DNA of 64,000 bases from Denitratisoma oestradiolicum (GCF_902813185.1 NZ_LR778301.1:2666001-2730000); one strand, 5' to 3'; counted from the stretch's first letter, positions 7,994-17,231 are shown. Numbers and translations: made by a program. Notes: generated by a model from the sequence alone, not told the origin.

Positions 7994-9616
7994 TCAATGT
8001 TCCCGATGGACACCCGGGGCATCTGGCGCAAACAGGTCGAGCAGGAAACGCTCTTGCGGCTTTTCCGAAGCCGTCTTGGGAATCTCGCTCACAACCTGGA
8101 GATAGCTGGGCACGAAGTTCGGCTCCAGGCCTTGGCGACAATGGGTGAACACCGCCTTGGAGTCGAAACTGTCCATATCCCGCGGCACGACGGCCGCCAC
8201 CACATCCCGCTCGCCGGGGGCACCCGACGACGACGGCACGCCATAAACGAAGACGTCATCCACGTCGCCATGCTCCGCCACCACCTTCTCGACGAAGCTG
8301 GGATTGATGAAGTCGCCGTTGTGGCGGATGCCGCCCCCCTTGCGGTAGTCGAAATGGAGCCAGCCCTCGGCGTCGCTGTGGCCCATGTCGCCGCTGTGGT
8401 TCCAGCCATCGCGCACCTTCTTTTTCGACGCCTCGGGGTTGCCGTGGTATTCCACCTCCACCGATACGGGGCTGCCGGTTGCCGGACGACAGCAGATCTC
8501 CCCGACGACGTCGGGTGGGCATTCGTTGCCTTCGTCGTCGAGGATTTTCATCTCGTAGCCGGTCATGGCCTTGCCGAAGGAGCCAATGGGTCCCTCCCCC
8601 GGACGCTTGAAGGCCATGCCGCCACCGTCGCTGGCGCCGTAGATTTCGAAGATCTTGACGCCAAAGCGCTCCTCGAAAGCCTGCCAGATGGCCCCCGGCA
8701 TGCCGCCGCTGACCACCAGCCGCACCGGGTTGTCGGCATCATTGGGCCGGGCCGGCTCGCTGTAGATGGCGGTGGCCATGCCCCCCAGCACGGAGAAACT
8801 GGTGCAGCCGTACTTCCGCGCCACGTCCCACAATTTCGACTTGGTGAACTTGCGGCTGAACACCGCCCGGTAGCCGCCGAACAGGGCCGGGCACAGGGCG
8901 GTGGCCTGGGCGTTGTTGTGGGTGAAGGAGAGTCCGGTGTAGGGCCGCTCATCGGCCTGGTAGCCGAAAAGCTGCCCCATCATGCCGGTGCCGCCGAAAC
9001 GCCCCACGTTGCCGACGATGCCCTTGGGGTCGCCGGTGGTGCCGGAGGTGTAGATGATCTGGAAGGGATCGGCCAGGGTCAGCTCCGCCATCGGCACCGG
9101 CGCCACCTCCCGGGCCAGCACCTGGGCGATGTCGTCCACCCCTTGAAAATCCTTGATCGAAACACTGCCGTTCTCACCGGAGTCCAGGGCCAACACCCAC
9201 TTCAATTGGGGGCACCGGGCCCGCACCGCATCCACTTCCGCCAGGTTGTAGTCGGCGCAGACGATACCCTGGCTCTCGGAGTTGTTGATCATGAAGGCCA
9301 GCTTCTCCCCCTTGGTGCGAGGGTCCACCGGCACGAACACCGCGCCGGTGATGGAGGTCGCCACCATGGCTTCGACGAATTCGGGGTGGTTGCGCAGGGA
9401 GATCACAAATCGATCCCCCTTCTTGATGCCCTTGGCCGCCAGGTAGGCGGCAATGCGATTACCGTTCCGATGCAGGTCGGCATAGGTACGCACCTCGTCC
9501 GGCGTCTTGCCGCCGTCCAGGCTCAGGTGCTCGAAGGTAAGGATGTCCCGGTCCGGCAGCTCTTGGGCCTTGAGGGCGATCAGGTGGGACAGGATCATCG
9601 GGTTGAGTTCGGCCAT
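7994..9616 (-). CDS. AMP-dependent acyl-CoA synthetase/ligase (class I adenylate-forming)
   Basis: A 540-residue protein. The P-loop-like adenylation motif YTSGTTGDPKG is at 189-199; the A5-type segment is EIYGASDGGG, the A7-A8 region is SGDMG...FDYRKGGGIRHNGDFI, and the C-terminal catalytic Lys lies in PKTASEKPQ. It activates a carboxylic acid to its CoA thioester via an acyl-adenylate. The chain-length specificity cannot be read, but the FadD/CaiC-like architecture with the surrounding thiolase and acyl-CoA dehydrogenase fits a branched or steroid-derived acid. GGAG lies seven bases before the ATG. Confidence 0.92.
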   Translation of the reverse strand: MAELNPMILSHLIALKAQELPDRDILTFEHLSLDGGKTPDEVRTYADLHRNGNRIAAYLAAKGIKKGDRFVISLRNHPEFVEAMVATSITGAVFVPVDPRTKGEKLAFMINNSESQGIVCADYNLAEVDAVRARCPQLKWVLALDSGENGSVSIKDFQGVDDIAQVLAREVAPVPMAELTLADPFQIIYTSGTTGDPKGIVGNVGRFGGTGMMGQLFGYQADERPYTGLSFTHNNAQATALCPALFGGYRAVFSRKFTKSKLWDVARKYGCTSFSVLGGMATAIYSEPARPNDADNPVRLVVSGGMPGAIWQAFEERFGVKIFEIYGASDGGGMAFKRPGEGPIGSFGKAMTGYEMKILDDEGNECPPDVVGEICCRPATGSPVSVEVEYHGNPEASKKKVRDGWNHSGDMGHSDAEGWLHFDYRKGGGIRHNGDFINPSFVEKVVAEHGDVDDVFVYGVPSSSGAPGERDVVAAVVPRDMDSFDSKAVFTHCRQGLEPNFVPSYLQVVSEIPKTASEKPQERFLLDLFAPDAPGVHREH

Positions 9617-9730
9617 GAAGGGTCTCCGTTACCTTTCAATATAAAAATGGAGCTTTCCCGCCGGGCCGCCCCAAGGGAAAACGGCACGCGCCGCCAGGCG
9701 CAAACGGCACACTGTCGCCACGGAGATCCC

Positions 9731-9782
9731 CGTAAGCGTAGCGAGCACGAAAGAACCCCCCGAAGGGGGGCGAAGGGGGCGT
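9731..9782. repeat. GC-rich dispersed intergenic repeat with hairpin
   Basis: The stretch begins with GCGTAGCGAGC and contains CCCCCC-GAA-GGGGGG followed by CGAAGGGGGC. Its start resembles the repeats at 11075-11147 and 58804-58873 (the GCG-AGCGAGC lead followed by a C-run/G-run hairpin). It lies between the thiolase and acyl-CoA synthetase genes in a 175-bp gap that otherwise holds only the synthetase leader. Confidence 0.5.
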
Positions 9783-9791
9783 GCATTCCCT

Positions 9792-11003
9792 TCAGCACAT
9801 CGCGATGGTGATGTTCATCACCGCCGTGTCGTTGCCCAGGTTGCCGCCGCCGTTGTGGCACAGGCCCACCCGGGCGCCCTCCACCTGGCGCTGGCCGGCC
9901 CGGCCCTGCAACTGCCAGGTGACTTCGCACAACTGGGCAACACCGGAAGCGCCGACCGGATGGCCCTTGCGCAGCAGGCCGCCGGAAGTGTTCACCGGCA
10001 GGCGGCCGCCGAGGCGGAAGTCGCCCCGCTCGACACAAGCGCCGATCTCCTCGGGCTTGCACAGCCCCAGGTGCTCATAGGTGATCATCTCGGTGACGAC
10101 GGAGGAATCGTGCAGCTCCACCAGGCTCAGATCCTGGGGACCGACACCGGCCTCGTAATAGGCCTCTTCGATGGACAGGCTGGTAACGTTCTCGGCCGCG
10201 CCGTCGGGATGATGGAAGAAGGAGTGGACCACCGAGGACACCACCCGCACCGGCCTGGCGATGCCCAACTGGCGCGCCTTGCGCTCGCTGACGATGATCG
10301 CCGCCGCGCCGCCGTCGGCCAGGGGGCAGATCATCGGCCGGGTCAGGGGATCGACGATCACCGGCTGGGCCAGCACTTCCTCGACCGTCATGACATTCCG
10401 GAACTGGGCTCGGGGATTGAGGCTGCCATGGAAGGAGGTCTTGGCCGAGACCATGGCGAAATGCTCGATGCTGGTACCGTGACTGGCCATGAATTCCCTT
10501 GCCAGCACACCGTAGAAGTCGGCGAACATGGAACGGCTGGTGCCGGACCCCTCGGACTGGCCGGCGCTCATCTGAGCCAGGAACTTGTCCCGCTCCTCCA
10601 CATCGATGGCGCCGTTGAAGGCCGCATAGCTGATCGCCTTGTTCTCGTGGTAGAGCTTCTCGAAGCCCACCACCAGAACCACATCGTAGTAACCGGCCGA
10701 GACCATCATGCAGGCCTGGTTCAAGGCCGTGGAGCCGCTGCCGCAGGCATTCTCGATGTTGATGATGGGAAACTTGCCCAGGCCCACGGAACTGAGCACC
10801 ACTTGCCCCCGGATCGACTCCTGGCCGGTAACGGTGCCGGCGGCGCAGTTGCCCACATAGGCGGCCTCGATCTCCTCGGGACGAATGCCGGCATCGGCGA
10901 TGGCGTCCAGAACAGCCTGGCCACCCAGCCACTTGATGCTCTTGTCCAGGTGCTTGCCGAAGGGCGTCATGCCCACACCGGCGACGATTGCATTCACTCT
11001 CAT
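9792..11003 (-). CDS. Thiolase family protein, SCP-x/Ltp-like acetyl-CoA acetyltransferase
   Basis: A 403-residue thiolase-fold protein with the nucleophilic Cys in NACGSGST, HDSSVV in place of the HEAF-type motif, GHPVGASG and the C-terminal CHNGGG. These features fit the sterol-carrier-protein-x/Ltp branch that cleaves (or retro-aldol splits) 3-oxo- or 3-hydroxyacyl-CoA in branched or steroid side chains. The start is the ATG at 11003, preceded by GGAGAG; upstream in-frame codons run through an intergenic repeat and are rejected. It sits between a nitroreductase and the acyl-CoA synthetase, all on the minus strand. Confidence 0.92.
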   Translation of the reverse strand: MRVNAIVAGVGMTPFGKHLDKSIKWLGGQAVLDAIADAGIRPEEIEAAYVGNCAAGTVTGQESIRGQVVLSSVGLGKFPIINIENACGSGSTALNQACMMVSAGYYDVVLVVGFEKLYHENKAISYAAFNGAIDVEERDKFLAQMSAGQSEGSGTSRSMFADFYGVLAREFMASHGTSIEHFAMVSAKTSFHGSLNPRAQFRNVMTVEEVLAQPVIVDPLTRPMICPLADGGAAAIIVSERKARQLGIARPVRVVSSVVHSFFHHPDGAAENVTSLSIEEAYYEAGVGPQDLSLVELHDSSVVTEMITYEHLGLCKPEEIGACVERGDFRLGGRLPVNTSGGLLRKGHPVGASGVAQLCEVTWQLQGRAGQRQVEGARVGLCHNGGGNLGNDTAVMNITIAMC

Positions 11004-11074
11004 GTCACGCTCTCCAAGATACCCGGCCGGGCTGATTGATTTGCAAGTGTGCAACGCAAGGCCCGATCGAGTCT

Positions 11075-11147
11075 CGAGCGTAGCGAGCAAACTCCGCCAC
11101 CTCCCCCGGAGAGGGGGAGGTCGGAAGGGGGTGGGCCTTCTTGCGCC
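11075..11147. repeat. REP-like dispersed repeat, copy A
   Basis: CGAGCGTAGCGAGC is followed by CACCTCCCCCGGAGAGGGGG and a GGAAGGGGG-TG-GCCTTCTTGC tail. The same order of blocks recurs at 58804-58873, nearly 48 kb away. CTCCCC-CGGAGA-GGGGAG can fold into a hairpin. It lies in the gap between the nitroreductase and thiolase genes. Confidence 0.75.
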
Positions 11148-11211
11148 TTTTCCGTCCAACCGGCATTGCTCTTCATCGAAGTCATTACTGTTGGGTTCCG
11201 GCCTGGAAGGT

Positions 11212-12000
11212 TTAGATCATGCCGCAGCGGGGCAAGTTATATTTCCGGCGAATCGACTCCACTTCTTCCTCGCGGCCGGGCAGCTTGGCCGGGGCCTGGA
11301 AGAGCTTGTCCTGGGTCAGCTCGTCCACCACCGCCTGGGAACGGGGGAAGGGCTTGTTCAGGGAGTTGTACTGGAACAACTGCTCGAAGGGCTGGCGGGG
11401 CCGCTGACCGCCCGCTTCCTTGGATTCCACCGGGTAGCCCACGGTCTGCACGACGACGATGCGCTGATCGTCGGAGAAGCCGAAGGCCTTTTCCACCTTC
11501 TTCCAGTTGGCGGAGCCCTGGCAGCAGACCCCCAGGCCCTGCTCGATGGCCATCAGGGTCGCCTGGGCCACGGCCTGGCCCAGATCCATGTCCGTCAGGC
11601 CCGGCAGACGCAGGTTGGGACCGGACTTCTCGAAGATGGGCACCAGGGTCTTCTCCAGTTCCTCAAATCGTCCCTCGCCGTAGCCCAGGGCACCACAGGC
11701 CACCAGCTCCCGCAGGCGCTGGGGCGCCTGATCCAGGGCGGGGCCATGGACGTACCAGAGGATGATGATCGGCGCGTTCTGGATCTGGAAGCCGCCCACC
11801 GGCGACGGCAGGGACTCCAACTGCTCCTGGGTGGCCGTCTTGCGATCCACCACCAAGGCCTGGGCCGCATTGTTGTTGCCGAAGTGGGAGGCGATCCGCG
11901 CCGCCTCCAGCATGCGCTGGATCTTCTCGATCTCCACCGGACGATCGGGGTCCAGGTAGCGGAATGAACGACGGGTGCCGATGGCTTCTCTCAGTTCCAT
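11212..12000 (-). CDS. Nitroreductase family FMN-dependent oxidoreductase
   Basis: A 262-residue protein with a nitroreductase-fold N-terminus (AIGTRRSFRYLDPD, typical RRSxR FMN phosphate contact), then EKIQRMLEAARIASHFGNNNAAQALVV, and the LGQAVAQATLMAIEQGLGVCCQG helix seen in the family. Such enzymes use FMN and NAD(P)H; the natural substrate here is unknown and may be an enoyl or quinone-like intermediate rather than a nitro compound. The ATG at 12000 is preceded by GGAG; an upstream in-frame extension would translate a palindromic repeat and is not chosen. It lies between acyl-CoA dehydrogenase and thiolase genes. Confidence 0.88.
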   Translation of the reverse strand: MELREAIGTRRSFRYLDPDRPVEIEKIQRMLEAARIASHFGNNNAAQALVVDRKTATQEQLESLPSPVGGFQIQNAPIIILWYVHGPALDQAPQRLRELVACGALGYGEGRFEELEKTLVPIFEKSGPNLRLPGLTDMDLGQAVAQATLMAIEQGLGVCCQGSANWKKVEKAFGFSDDQRIVVVQTVGYPVESKEAGGQRPRQPFEQLFQYNSLNKPFPRSQAVVDELTQDKLFQAPAKLPGREEEVESIRRKYNLPRCGMI

Positions 12001-12057
12001 GGTGTGCTCCAGAAAGTGTGGGGTTGGGTGTTTGGGTATACGCTGAACAAGCCCAAA

Positions 12058-12126
12058 TTCGTCATTCCGGCGAATGCCGGAATCCAGGAAAATCAACCAA
12101 CTGGACACCGGCCTTCGCCGGTGTGA
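12058..12126. repeat. Palindromic intergenic repeat (ATTCCGGC-type)
   Basis: GTCATTCCGGCGAATGCCGG is followed by ACACCGGCCTTCGCCGGTGT. Both halves are short hairpins. The same GTCATTCCGGCGAA-GCCGGAATCCAG core recurs at 21705-21800. It occupies the 146-bp gap between the acyl-CoA dehydrogenase and nitroreductase genes. Confidence 0.75.
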
Positions 12127-12146
12127 CGAACTTCATCAGCATTTCC

Positions 12147-13355
12147 TTAGAAATGGCTGACGGACATCAGGGCCAGCATGGTGTTCTCGCCGTCCTCGAT
12201 CAGGGAGGCTCGGGCGTCGCGGAACAGCTTCTCCACCGGATACTCCCGGCACAGGCCGTAGCCGCCGAATAGGGTGATGGCCTCGTGGGCGATGTCCAGG
12301 CAGGTCTGGGTGGAGACAATCTTGGCCGTGGCGGCATAGGGGAAGGGCACCCCCCCCTCCTTCGCCGCATTGGCCATGGCGATGCGGCGCACATGGGAAC
12401 GGGCCGCCGTCAGCTTGGAGAACATGTTGAACAGCCGCAGCTTCACCGCCTGGTGCTGGATGATGGGCACGCCGCCCTGGACCCTTTCCTTGGCATAGGC
12501 CAGGGCGTGCTCGTAGGCCGCCCGGGCGACGCCGATGAACTGCTGGCCCATGGCGATGTTGGCATCGCGCAGCGTCGCGCCCAGCACATGGGGATAGACG
12601 TCCGGTCCGTCCATCAGGAAGAACTGGCGCGGCACCCGCACGTTGTCGAAGAAGATTTCCCCTTGATTGAGGGTGCGCTGGCCCAGCTTGTCCAGGGGTT
12701 TGCCCCGGCTGACGCCGGGCAGGTCGAAGGGCATCAGGAATACGGCGCCGTCGGCACGGCCCTGCTTGGAGTTCTCATAGGTGGCGAAGACGATGCCGGA
12801 ACCGGCGATAGTGCCGGTGGACACCCAGGCCGCCTTCTGCCCGTTCAGGATGAAGTCGTCGCCGTCCCGGCGCGCCCGCAGGTCGGAGCGCCCCTTGGGA
12901 TCGCGGAAGGAGGCATCCGGAAAGGCCACCATGTCGCTGCCGTGGTTGGGCTCGGTCAGGGCCAGGCAGCAGATCTCGTTGCGCTGGCGGAAGAACTCCA
13001 CCAGATCGGGGCGGCCATAGGCCTTGGCGATGCCGGGCGCCATGTTGTAGAGGGCGTAGGTGATGAACAATCCCACATCGCCCCAGGCCAGTTCCTCGCA
13101 GACAATGCTGTGCATCAGGGTGCGCTGGGCGGGAGAGAGATCGTCGCCGTAGCATTCCGGCATCCCCACCAGGCCCAGGGCCTTGTATTTCTCCAGGCCC
13201 TCCCAGAGAGGCGAGTCCTTGGCGATCACCGCCTCCGGGTCCATGCGGTCCAGCTTGGCCGCCAGGGGCCGCATCACTTCCTCGGCAAAACGGTGGCAGC
13301 TCTCCCGAATGGCCAGCATCTCATCGGTGAGCGTCAAGTCCAGGTCGATATCCAT
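12147..13355 (-). CDS. Acyl-CoA dehydrogenase
   Basis: A 402-residue FAD enzyme of the acyl-CoA dehydrogenase family: N-terminal helical domain, middle strand domain with LTEPNHGSDM, and C-terminal helices with FGGYGLCREYPVEKLFRDA and the region of the catalytic Glu (IEDGENTML). It introduces a 2,3-double bond into an acyl-CoA and passes electrons to ETF. The start at 13355 (MDIDLDLTLTDEM) has AGGGGG just upstream; in-frame codons further upstream do not look like protein of this family. It is the first enzyme gene after the TetR regulator and leads the run nitroreductase-thiolase-acyl-CoA synthetase. Confidence 0.93.
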   Translation of the reverse strand: MDIDLDLTLTDEMLAIRESCHRFAEEVMRPLAAKLDRMDPEAVIAKDSPLWEGLEKYKALGLVGMPECYGDDLSPAQRTLMHSIVCEELAWGDVGLFITYALYNMAPGIAKAYGRPDLVEFFRQRNEICCLALTEPNHGSDMVAFPDASFRDPKGRSDLRARRDGDDFILNGQKAAWVSTGTIAGSGIVFATYENSKQGRADGAVFLMPFDLPGVSRGKPLDKLGQRTLNQGEIFFDNVRVPRQFFLMDGPDVYPHVLGATLRDANIAMGQQFIGVARAAYEHALAYAKERVQGGVPIIQHQAVKLRLFNMFSKLTAARSHVRRIAMANAAKEGGVPFPYAATAKIVSTQTCLDIAHEAITLFGGYGLCREYPVEKLFRDARASLIEDGENTMLALMSVSHF

Positions 13356-13450
13356 TGCATCCCCCTCTGTATCCATTGGTTCCGCCCCAATAATGTAATG
13401 GAGCGGTAGTCCGTCGTTGGTAGGGGGATCATAACCAAGTCCATTTCGAG

Positions 13451-13489
13451 GATAGGCGGCAATTACCCAAATTAGGCACCTATCGCCTA
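13451..13489. promoter_or_regulatory. Interrupted dyad upstream of the acyl-CoA dehydrogenase, candidate TetR operator
   Basis: GATAGG (13451-13456) is mirrored by CCTATC (13479-13484), and the latter lies inside a second dyad, TAGGC (13473-13477) with GCCTA (13485-13489). The site is in the 229-bp gap between the TetR gene stop and the dehydrogenase start. Local TetR control is the obvious hypothesis but is unproven. Confidence 0.3.
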
Positions 13490-13584
13490 AGCTCCAGATC
13501 CTGCGCATCAGCGGCTCGACCGGGTCGGGGAGGAGCCGCCTGCGTCCGTCAGTCACGACGAAACGCACTGACTGACTACCAGCG

Positions 13585-14163
13585 CTAGCTGACAAGCACT
13601 CCGGCGAACAGCCAGCACGCTGCCAGCTTCAAGTCGTCCTCCGCCTGCTTCATGGACATGGCGCCGGAAGACACCGACAGCAGGCTGGAATGGAGCAGGT
13701 GGCCGAAGAGACGGCCCAGGCTACGGGCGGTATCCTCCGGCAGGCCGCGCAGTTCCGCCTCCAGGAGGCGCCATACCGGGCTACTGTCGTCCTGATGCAG
13801 GAAGATCCGTTGCCCCTGCTCGCCCATGGCCACCGTCAACACGGCGTTCAACAGCAAGGGCTCACGCAACAGATAGGCCATGGCCACCACCAGGCGCCGG
13901 GCGGCCCGCGCCGCCGGATCCTGGGTCCGCAGCCGCAGGCGCGCCAGCTCCGCCGACACCTCGGCTTCCAGGTCGGCGGCAATCTCGGCCAGCAGATGGT
14001 CCTTGTTGGCGAAGTAGTGATAGGCGGTGACCCGGGCCACCTCGGCACGGTCCGCCACTTCCTTCATGGTCAGGCCTTCGTAGCCCACACGGCAGGCAAT
14101 TTCCCGGGCCACGGCAAGCAGGCGGGTCTGGGTGGCGTTGCGGAGTGGAGCGTTTGGCGACAT
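13585..14163 (-). CDS. TetR/AcrR family transcriptional regulator
   Basis: A 192-residue protein with an N-terminal TetR helix-turn-helix (about residues 13-58: LLAVAREIACRVGYEGLTM, VADRAEVARVTAYHYF, NKDHLLAEI) and a helical ligand-binding C-terminal domain with no recognised ligand. TetR proteins usually repress adjacent genes and respond to a pathway metabolite such as an acyl-CoA. It sits between the molybdoenzyme gene and the acyl-CoA dehydrogenase, all on the minus strand, so it probably controls this degradation cluster. GTG immediately precedes the chosen ATG and could also serve as start. Confidence 0.9.
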   Translation of the reverse strand: MSPNAPLRNATQTRLLAVAREIACRVGYEGLTMKEVADRAEVARVTAYHYFANKDHLLAEIAADLEAEVSAELARLRLRTQDPAARAARRLVVAMAYLLREPLLLNAVLTVAMGEQGQRIFLHQDDSSPVWRLLEAELRGLPEDTARSLGRLFGHLLHSSLLSVSSGAMSMKQAEDDLKLAACWLFAGVLVS

Positions 14164-14232
14164 CACGAAGGTGCGAAGGAAAGGAGCGGCAGATTGTATC
14201 CCCCCGCTCAGCCGGCCAACGTCCCATGAGGC

Positions 14233-17187
14233 TCATGCCGACCGGGCCGGCACCGGTTTGGCGCCGGTGGACTGGCCCCGCCAGGGGCGGATGCCGATGC
14301 GGGTGTCCTGCACCGCCGTGCCCGCCTGGTACTTGCTGTTGCCGTGGTGCAACTGGGCGGTGCCACCGGCCATGTGCAGGGGGTTGATGAGGCCGGGGAT
14401 CAGCCATTTGAAGGACTGGTGATTGGGGAACTGGTGGGGCTCCCAGGCATGGTAGTAATAGGCCACGCCGGGCCGCACCATGGTGGAGAACTTGATCCGC
14501 ATCCGCACCGAGCCGTAGTCGTTGTGGATCTCGGCGTAGTCGTAATCCTTGACGCCGATCTTTCCGGCATCCGCCGGGTTGATCCAGACCTGGGGCTCTC
14601 CCCGCTGCAGGCGCAGCATCATCGGCGTGTCGCGCCAGGTGGAATGGATGGACCAGCGGGCATGGCAACTGACGAACTGGAAGGGATAGTCGCCCCCCGC
14701 CTTGGGGCTGGGCTTGTGGGTGGGCAGCTGTTCCCCCAGTTCCAGGAACCAGGGATGGTCCATGAAGCAGGAGATCCGGCCGGTGAGCGTGGGCCAGGGC
14801 TCCTTGTGCTCGGTAAAGGCCGTAAGAGTGTTCAGCACGCCCTTGCCCTTCCAGTCGGGGTTGTAGGTGTAGGCCGGCGACACATTCATGCCGGTGGCCA
14901 CGTAGCGGGCCGCCCCCACGGTTTTCAGTTGCTCCAGGGTCATGCCCTTGGTCGCCGAGCTCTGCTCGATGATGTCGCTCAACACCCGCTCCGCATCCTT
15001 GGGTCCGAGGGTCCCCTCGCAGCTATAGCGCTGGTGCAGGGTCTTCCAGTCCGTGGGCCGGTGGCAGCCGTTGAGGACCGGCAGCTTGCGCGCCTTGGCG
15101 ATGCGCTCGATGTCCCGCGAGAGCAGCCAGTAAATCTCGAATTCGTCCTTGGATTCCGCCAGGGGCTGGATCGCCTGGTCGCAGTAGTGGAGGTAGGGCG
15201 CATAGGCCATGGTGTATTTGATGCCCACCTTCTCGTACCAGCCCGCCGCCGGCAGAATGTAGTCGGCCTGGGTGCCAGTGAAGGAGAACTTGGGATTGAT
15301 ATCCACGATCAACTCCATGTCATCCCACATATTGGCCATCAGGTACTGGGGCAGGTTGTTGCGCCGAAGTAGGTTGGAGCCGCCGGTGAGAAAGACCTTC
15401 GGCGCCCCCGTGCGGGGGAAGTCCGGCTCCCAGCCCTTGCGCGTGGATTCCTCGTGATAGGCCGCCAGGGGACGGGGCAGCAGATGATCCTCTTCCTTGG
15501 CGAGAGGCTCCTTGATGCCCTGGTAGCGGTAGTCGATGGCCGTCACGGTGCTATAGCAGACCACCTCGGTCTCGAAGCGCCGCTCCCCTTCCCGGGCCAC
15601 CTGGTTCTCGGTCTTGCGCTTCATGGTGATGTCCATGGCCACGTCGAAGAGCTCCTTCGGCGTCATCAGGTTCAGGATCACTCCCAGCCGGCCGCTGATG
15701 CCATCCTTCTCCACCTGCATCGCGTTGCCGAAACCCTCCAGATCGATGAAACCGGTGCTCTGGAGCCCCGCCCCCTTGCGGCCGATGGCGCCCTTGAGCA
15801 TCAGGCAGAGAATCTTGCTGCGGTTCATCAGGTCCGAATGCATGTAACGGTTGGAGCCCCAGGACGACAGCACCATGGGCCGCTTGGCCCTGACCCAGCC
15901 GTCGGCGAAGGCACGGATCTGCTCGACGCTCAGGGTGGTGACTTCCGCCGCCCGTTCGAAGGTCCAGAGCTCCAGGCTCTCCTTGAGCAGGGAGCCGATC
16001 GTCGCCAGCAGCACCTCCTGGCCGTCCTTCAACATGATTTTCCAGCTGCCCTCGATAGGCGGCTCGAAGTCCAGTCGGGTACTGATGCCGCCGGCCCCTT
16101 CGCAGCCCGGCGCGGGCACTGGGCCGCCCTGTTGCGGATGCCAGAGGTAGAACAGGTTGTCCTTGCCGCCCTCCTTGATGTCCGCCTCCCGCAGCATGCG
16201 CCCGGTGTCCATCCGCACCAGGAAGGGCAGATCGGTCTGTTCCCGCACATAGGCGTGGTCGATGGCATCCTTTTCGAACAGGTGGCGGGCCACCGCCAGG
16301 CCGAGCGCGGCATCGCTGCCCGGCGTCACCGGCAGCCACTGGTCGGCATGGATCGCGGTGGCGGAGTAGATCGGATCGATCACCACCAGTTCGCTGCCCT
16401 GGTAACGGGCTTCGTAGAGGAAATGGGCGTCCGGGATCTGGGTCACGGACGGGTTCATCATCCAGACCACCAGGAAGTCGGAGAGGAACCACTCGTCCGA
16501 GGAGCCCCCCACATGGGCCAGGCCCAGTGACATCAGCGCCCCCAGGTTGAGGTCGCCGATCTCGGCCCACATGTCGGCGAACATGCCGCCGGCCATCAAC
16601 TGGAACTTGAAACGCCCGGCGGTGGTGGGCCCGTTGTCGTAGTTGGGTCCCAGGTCCTGGTAGATCGTCTCGGGCCCCCACTTCACGGCGGCGTCCACGC
16701 ATTTTTCAGCGATCTCCGCCATGGCCTGGTCCCAGCTGATCCGTTCCCACTGTCCGGAGCCCCGCGGGCCCACCCGCTTCAGGGGCACGCTGGTACGGGA
16801 GGGACCGTACATCACTTCCGTGTAGCAGGCCCCCTTGTTGCACCCCCGGGGATTGAAGTCCGGCACGCCGGGTTCGGACTGGTCGTAAGTGGCGCTCTGT
16901 TCCTCCCGCACCACCACGCCATCCTTGACGTAGAGATCCCAGGCGCAGGCCGAGCGGCAATTGGCCCAGCCGTGGGAGCCCTTGGCGATCTTGTCCCAGG
17001 TCCAGCGCTGGCGATACAAATCCTCCCAGCTATTGAGCTTCGGGGTTCCCCTGGGACCGAGCCGGACACTGGCCCCCGCCTTCAATCGATAGTGAAAGAA
17101 TGGGATTCCGACCGCAGCAACCGCACCGCCGGCAGCCGCCAACCAGAGAAAACGACGACGGGACTGGTTTTGAGTCGATGCATCCAT
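14233..17187 (-). CDS. Tat-exported molybdopterin oxidoreductase, DMSO-reductase type II family (steroid C25 / ethylbenzene dehydrogenase alpha-like)
   Basis: A 984-residue catalytic subunit. The N-terminus has the twin-arginine motif SRRRFL (9-14) and a hydrophobic h-region, so it is exported folded by Tat. A FS0-type cluster motif follows: H72, C77, C81, C116. Asp212 in EIGDLN lies where type II enzymes have the Asp ligand of Mo. The C-terminal molybdopterin-binding domain is complete. Type II members hydroxylate hydrocarbons or sterol side chains with water, or act on N/Se/Cl oxyanions; 'CRSACAWDLYVKDG' and the degradation context favour the dehydrogenase branch. No Fe-S beta, haem gamma or chaperone subunit gene is next to it, which is unusual. 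The start at 17187 is chosen to give a compact Tat signal; a GTGAT-rich leader precedes it. Confidence 0.88.
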   Translation of the reverse strand: MDASTQNQSRRRFLWLAAAGGAVAAVGIPFFHYRLKAGASVRLGPRGTPKLNSWEDLYRQRWTWDKIAKGSHGWANCRSACAWDLYVKDGVVVREEQSATYDQSEPGVPDFNPRGCNKGACYTEVMYGPSRTSVPLKRVGPRGSGQWERISWDQAMAEIAEKCVDAAVKWGPETIYQDLGPNYDNGPTTAGRFKFQLMAGGMFADMWAEIGDLNLGALMSLGLAHVGGSSDEWFLSDFLVVWMMNPSVTQIPDAHFLYEARYQGSELVVIDPIYSATAIHADQWLPVTPGSDAALGLAVARHLFEKDAIDHAYVREQTDLPFLVRMDTGRMLREADIKEGGKDNLFYLWHPQQGGPVPAPGCEGAGGISTRLDFEPPIEGSWKIMLKDGQEVLLATIGSLLKESLELWTFERAAEVTTLSVEQIRAFADGWVRAKRPMVLSSWGSNRYMHSDLMNRSKILCLMLKGAIGRKGAGLQSTGFIDLEGFGNAMQVEKDGISGRLGVILNLMTPKELFDVAMDITMKRKTENQVAREGERRFETEVVCYSTVTAIDYRYQGIKEPLAKEEDHLLPRPLAAYHEESTRKGWEPDFPRTGAPKVFLTGGSNLLRRNNLPQYLMANMWDDMELIVDINPKFSFTGTQADYILPAAGWYEKVGIKYTMAYAPYLHYCDQAIQPLAESKDEFEIYWLLSRDIERIAKARKLPVLNGCHRPTDWKTLHQRYSCEGTLGPKDAERVLSDIIEQSSATKGMTLEQLKTVGAARYVATGMNVSPAYTYNPDWKGKGVLNTLTAFTEHKEPWPTLTGRISCFMDHPWFLELGEQLPTHKPSPKAGGDYPFQFVSCHARWSIHSTWRDTPMMLRLQRGEPQVWINPADAGKIGVKDYDYAEIHNDYGSVRMRIKFSTMVRPGVAYYYHAWEPHQFPNHQSFKWLIPGLINPLHMAGGTAQLHHGNSKYQAGTAVQDTRIGIRPWRGQSTGAKPVPARSA

Positions 17188-17200
17188 GGCGATCACCCTG

Positions 17201-17231
17201 ACACGTGTATGGATCAAATCCTAACACGTGT
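17201..17231. promoter_or_regulatory. Two identical ACACGTGT palindromes between divergent genes
   Basis: The 8-bp palindrome ACACGTGT occurs at 17201-17208 and again at 17224-17231, 23 bp apart start to start, each followed by TA. They lie just upstream of the minus-strand molybdoenzyme start (17187) and in the promoter gap shared with the plus-strand enoyl-CoA hydratase. A further dyad GTGTC-n6-GACAC is at 17363-17378. This looks like a regulator-binding pair for coordinated control. Confidence 0.5.

Noticed and set aside
11004..11159. N-terminal extension of the SCP-x-like thiolase
   Set aside because: It would translate the REP-like repeat at 11075-11147; the ATG at 11003 has a good ribosome site and starts at the family N-terminus.
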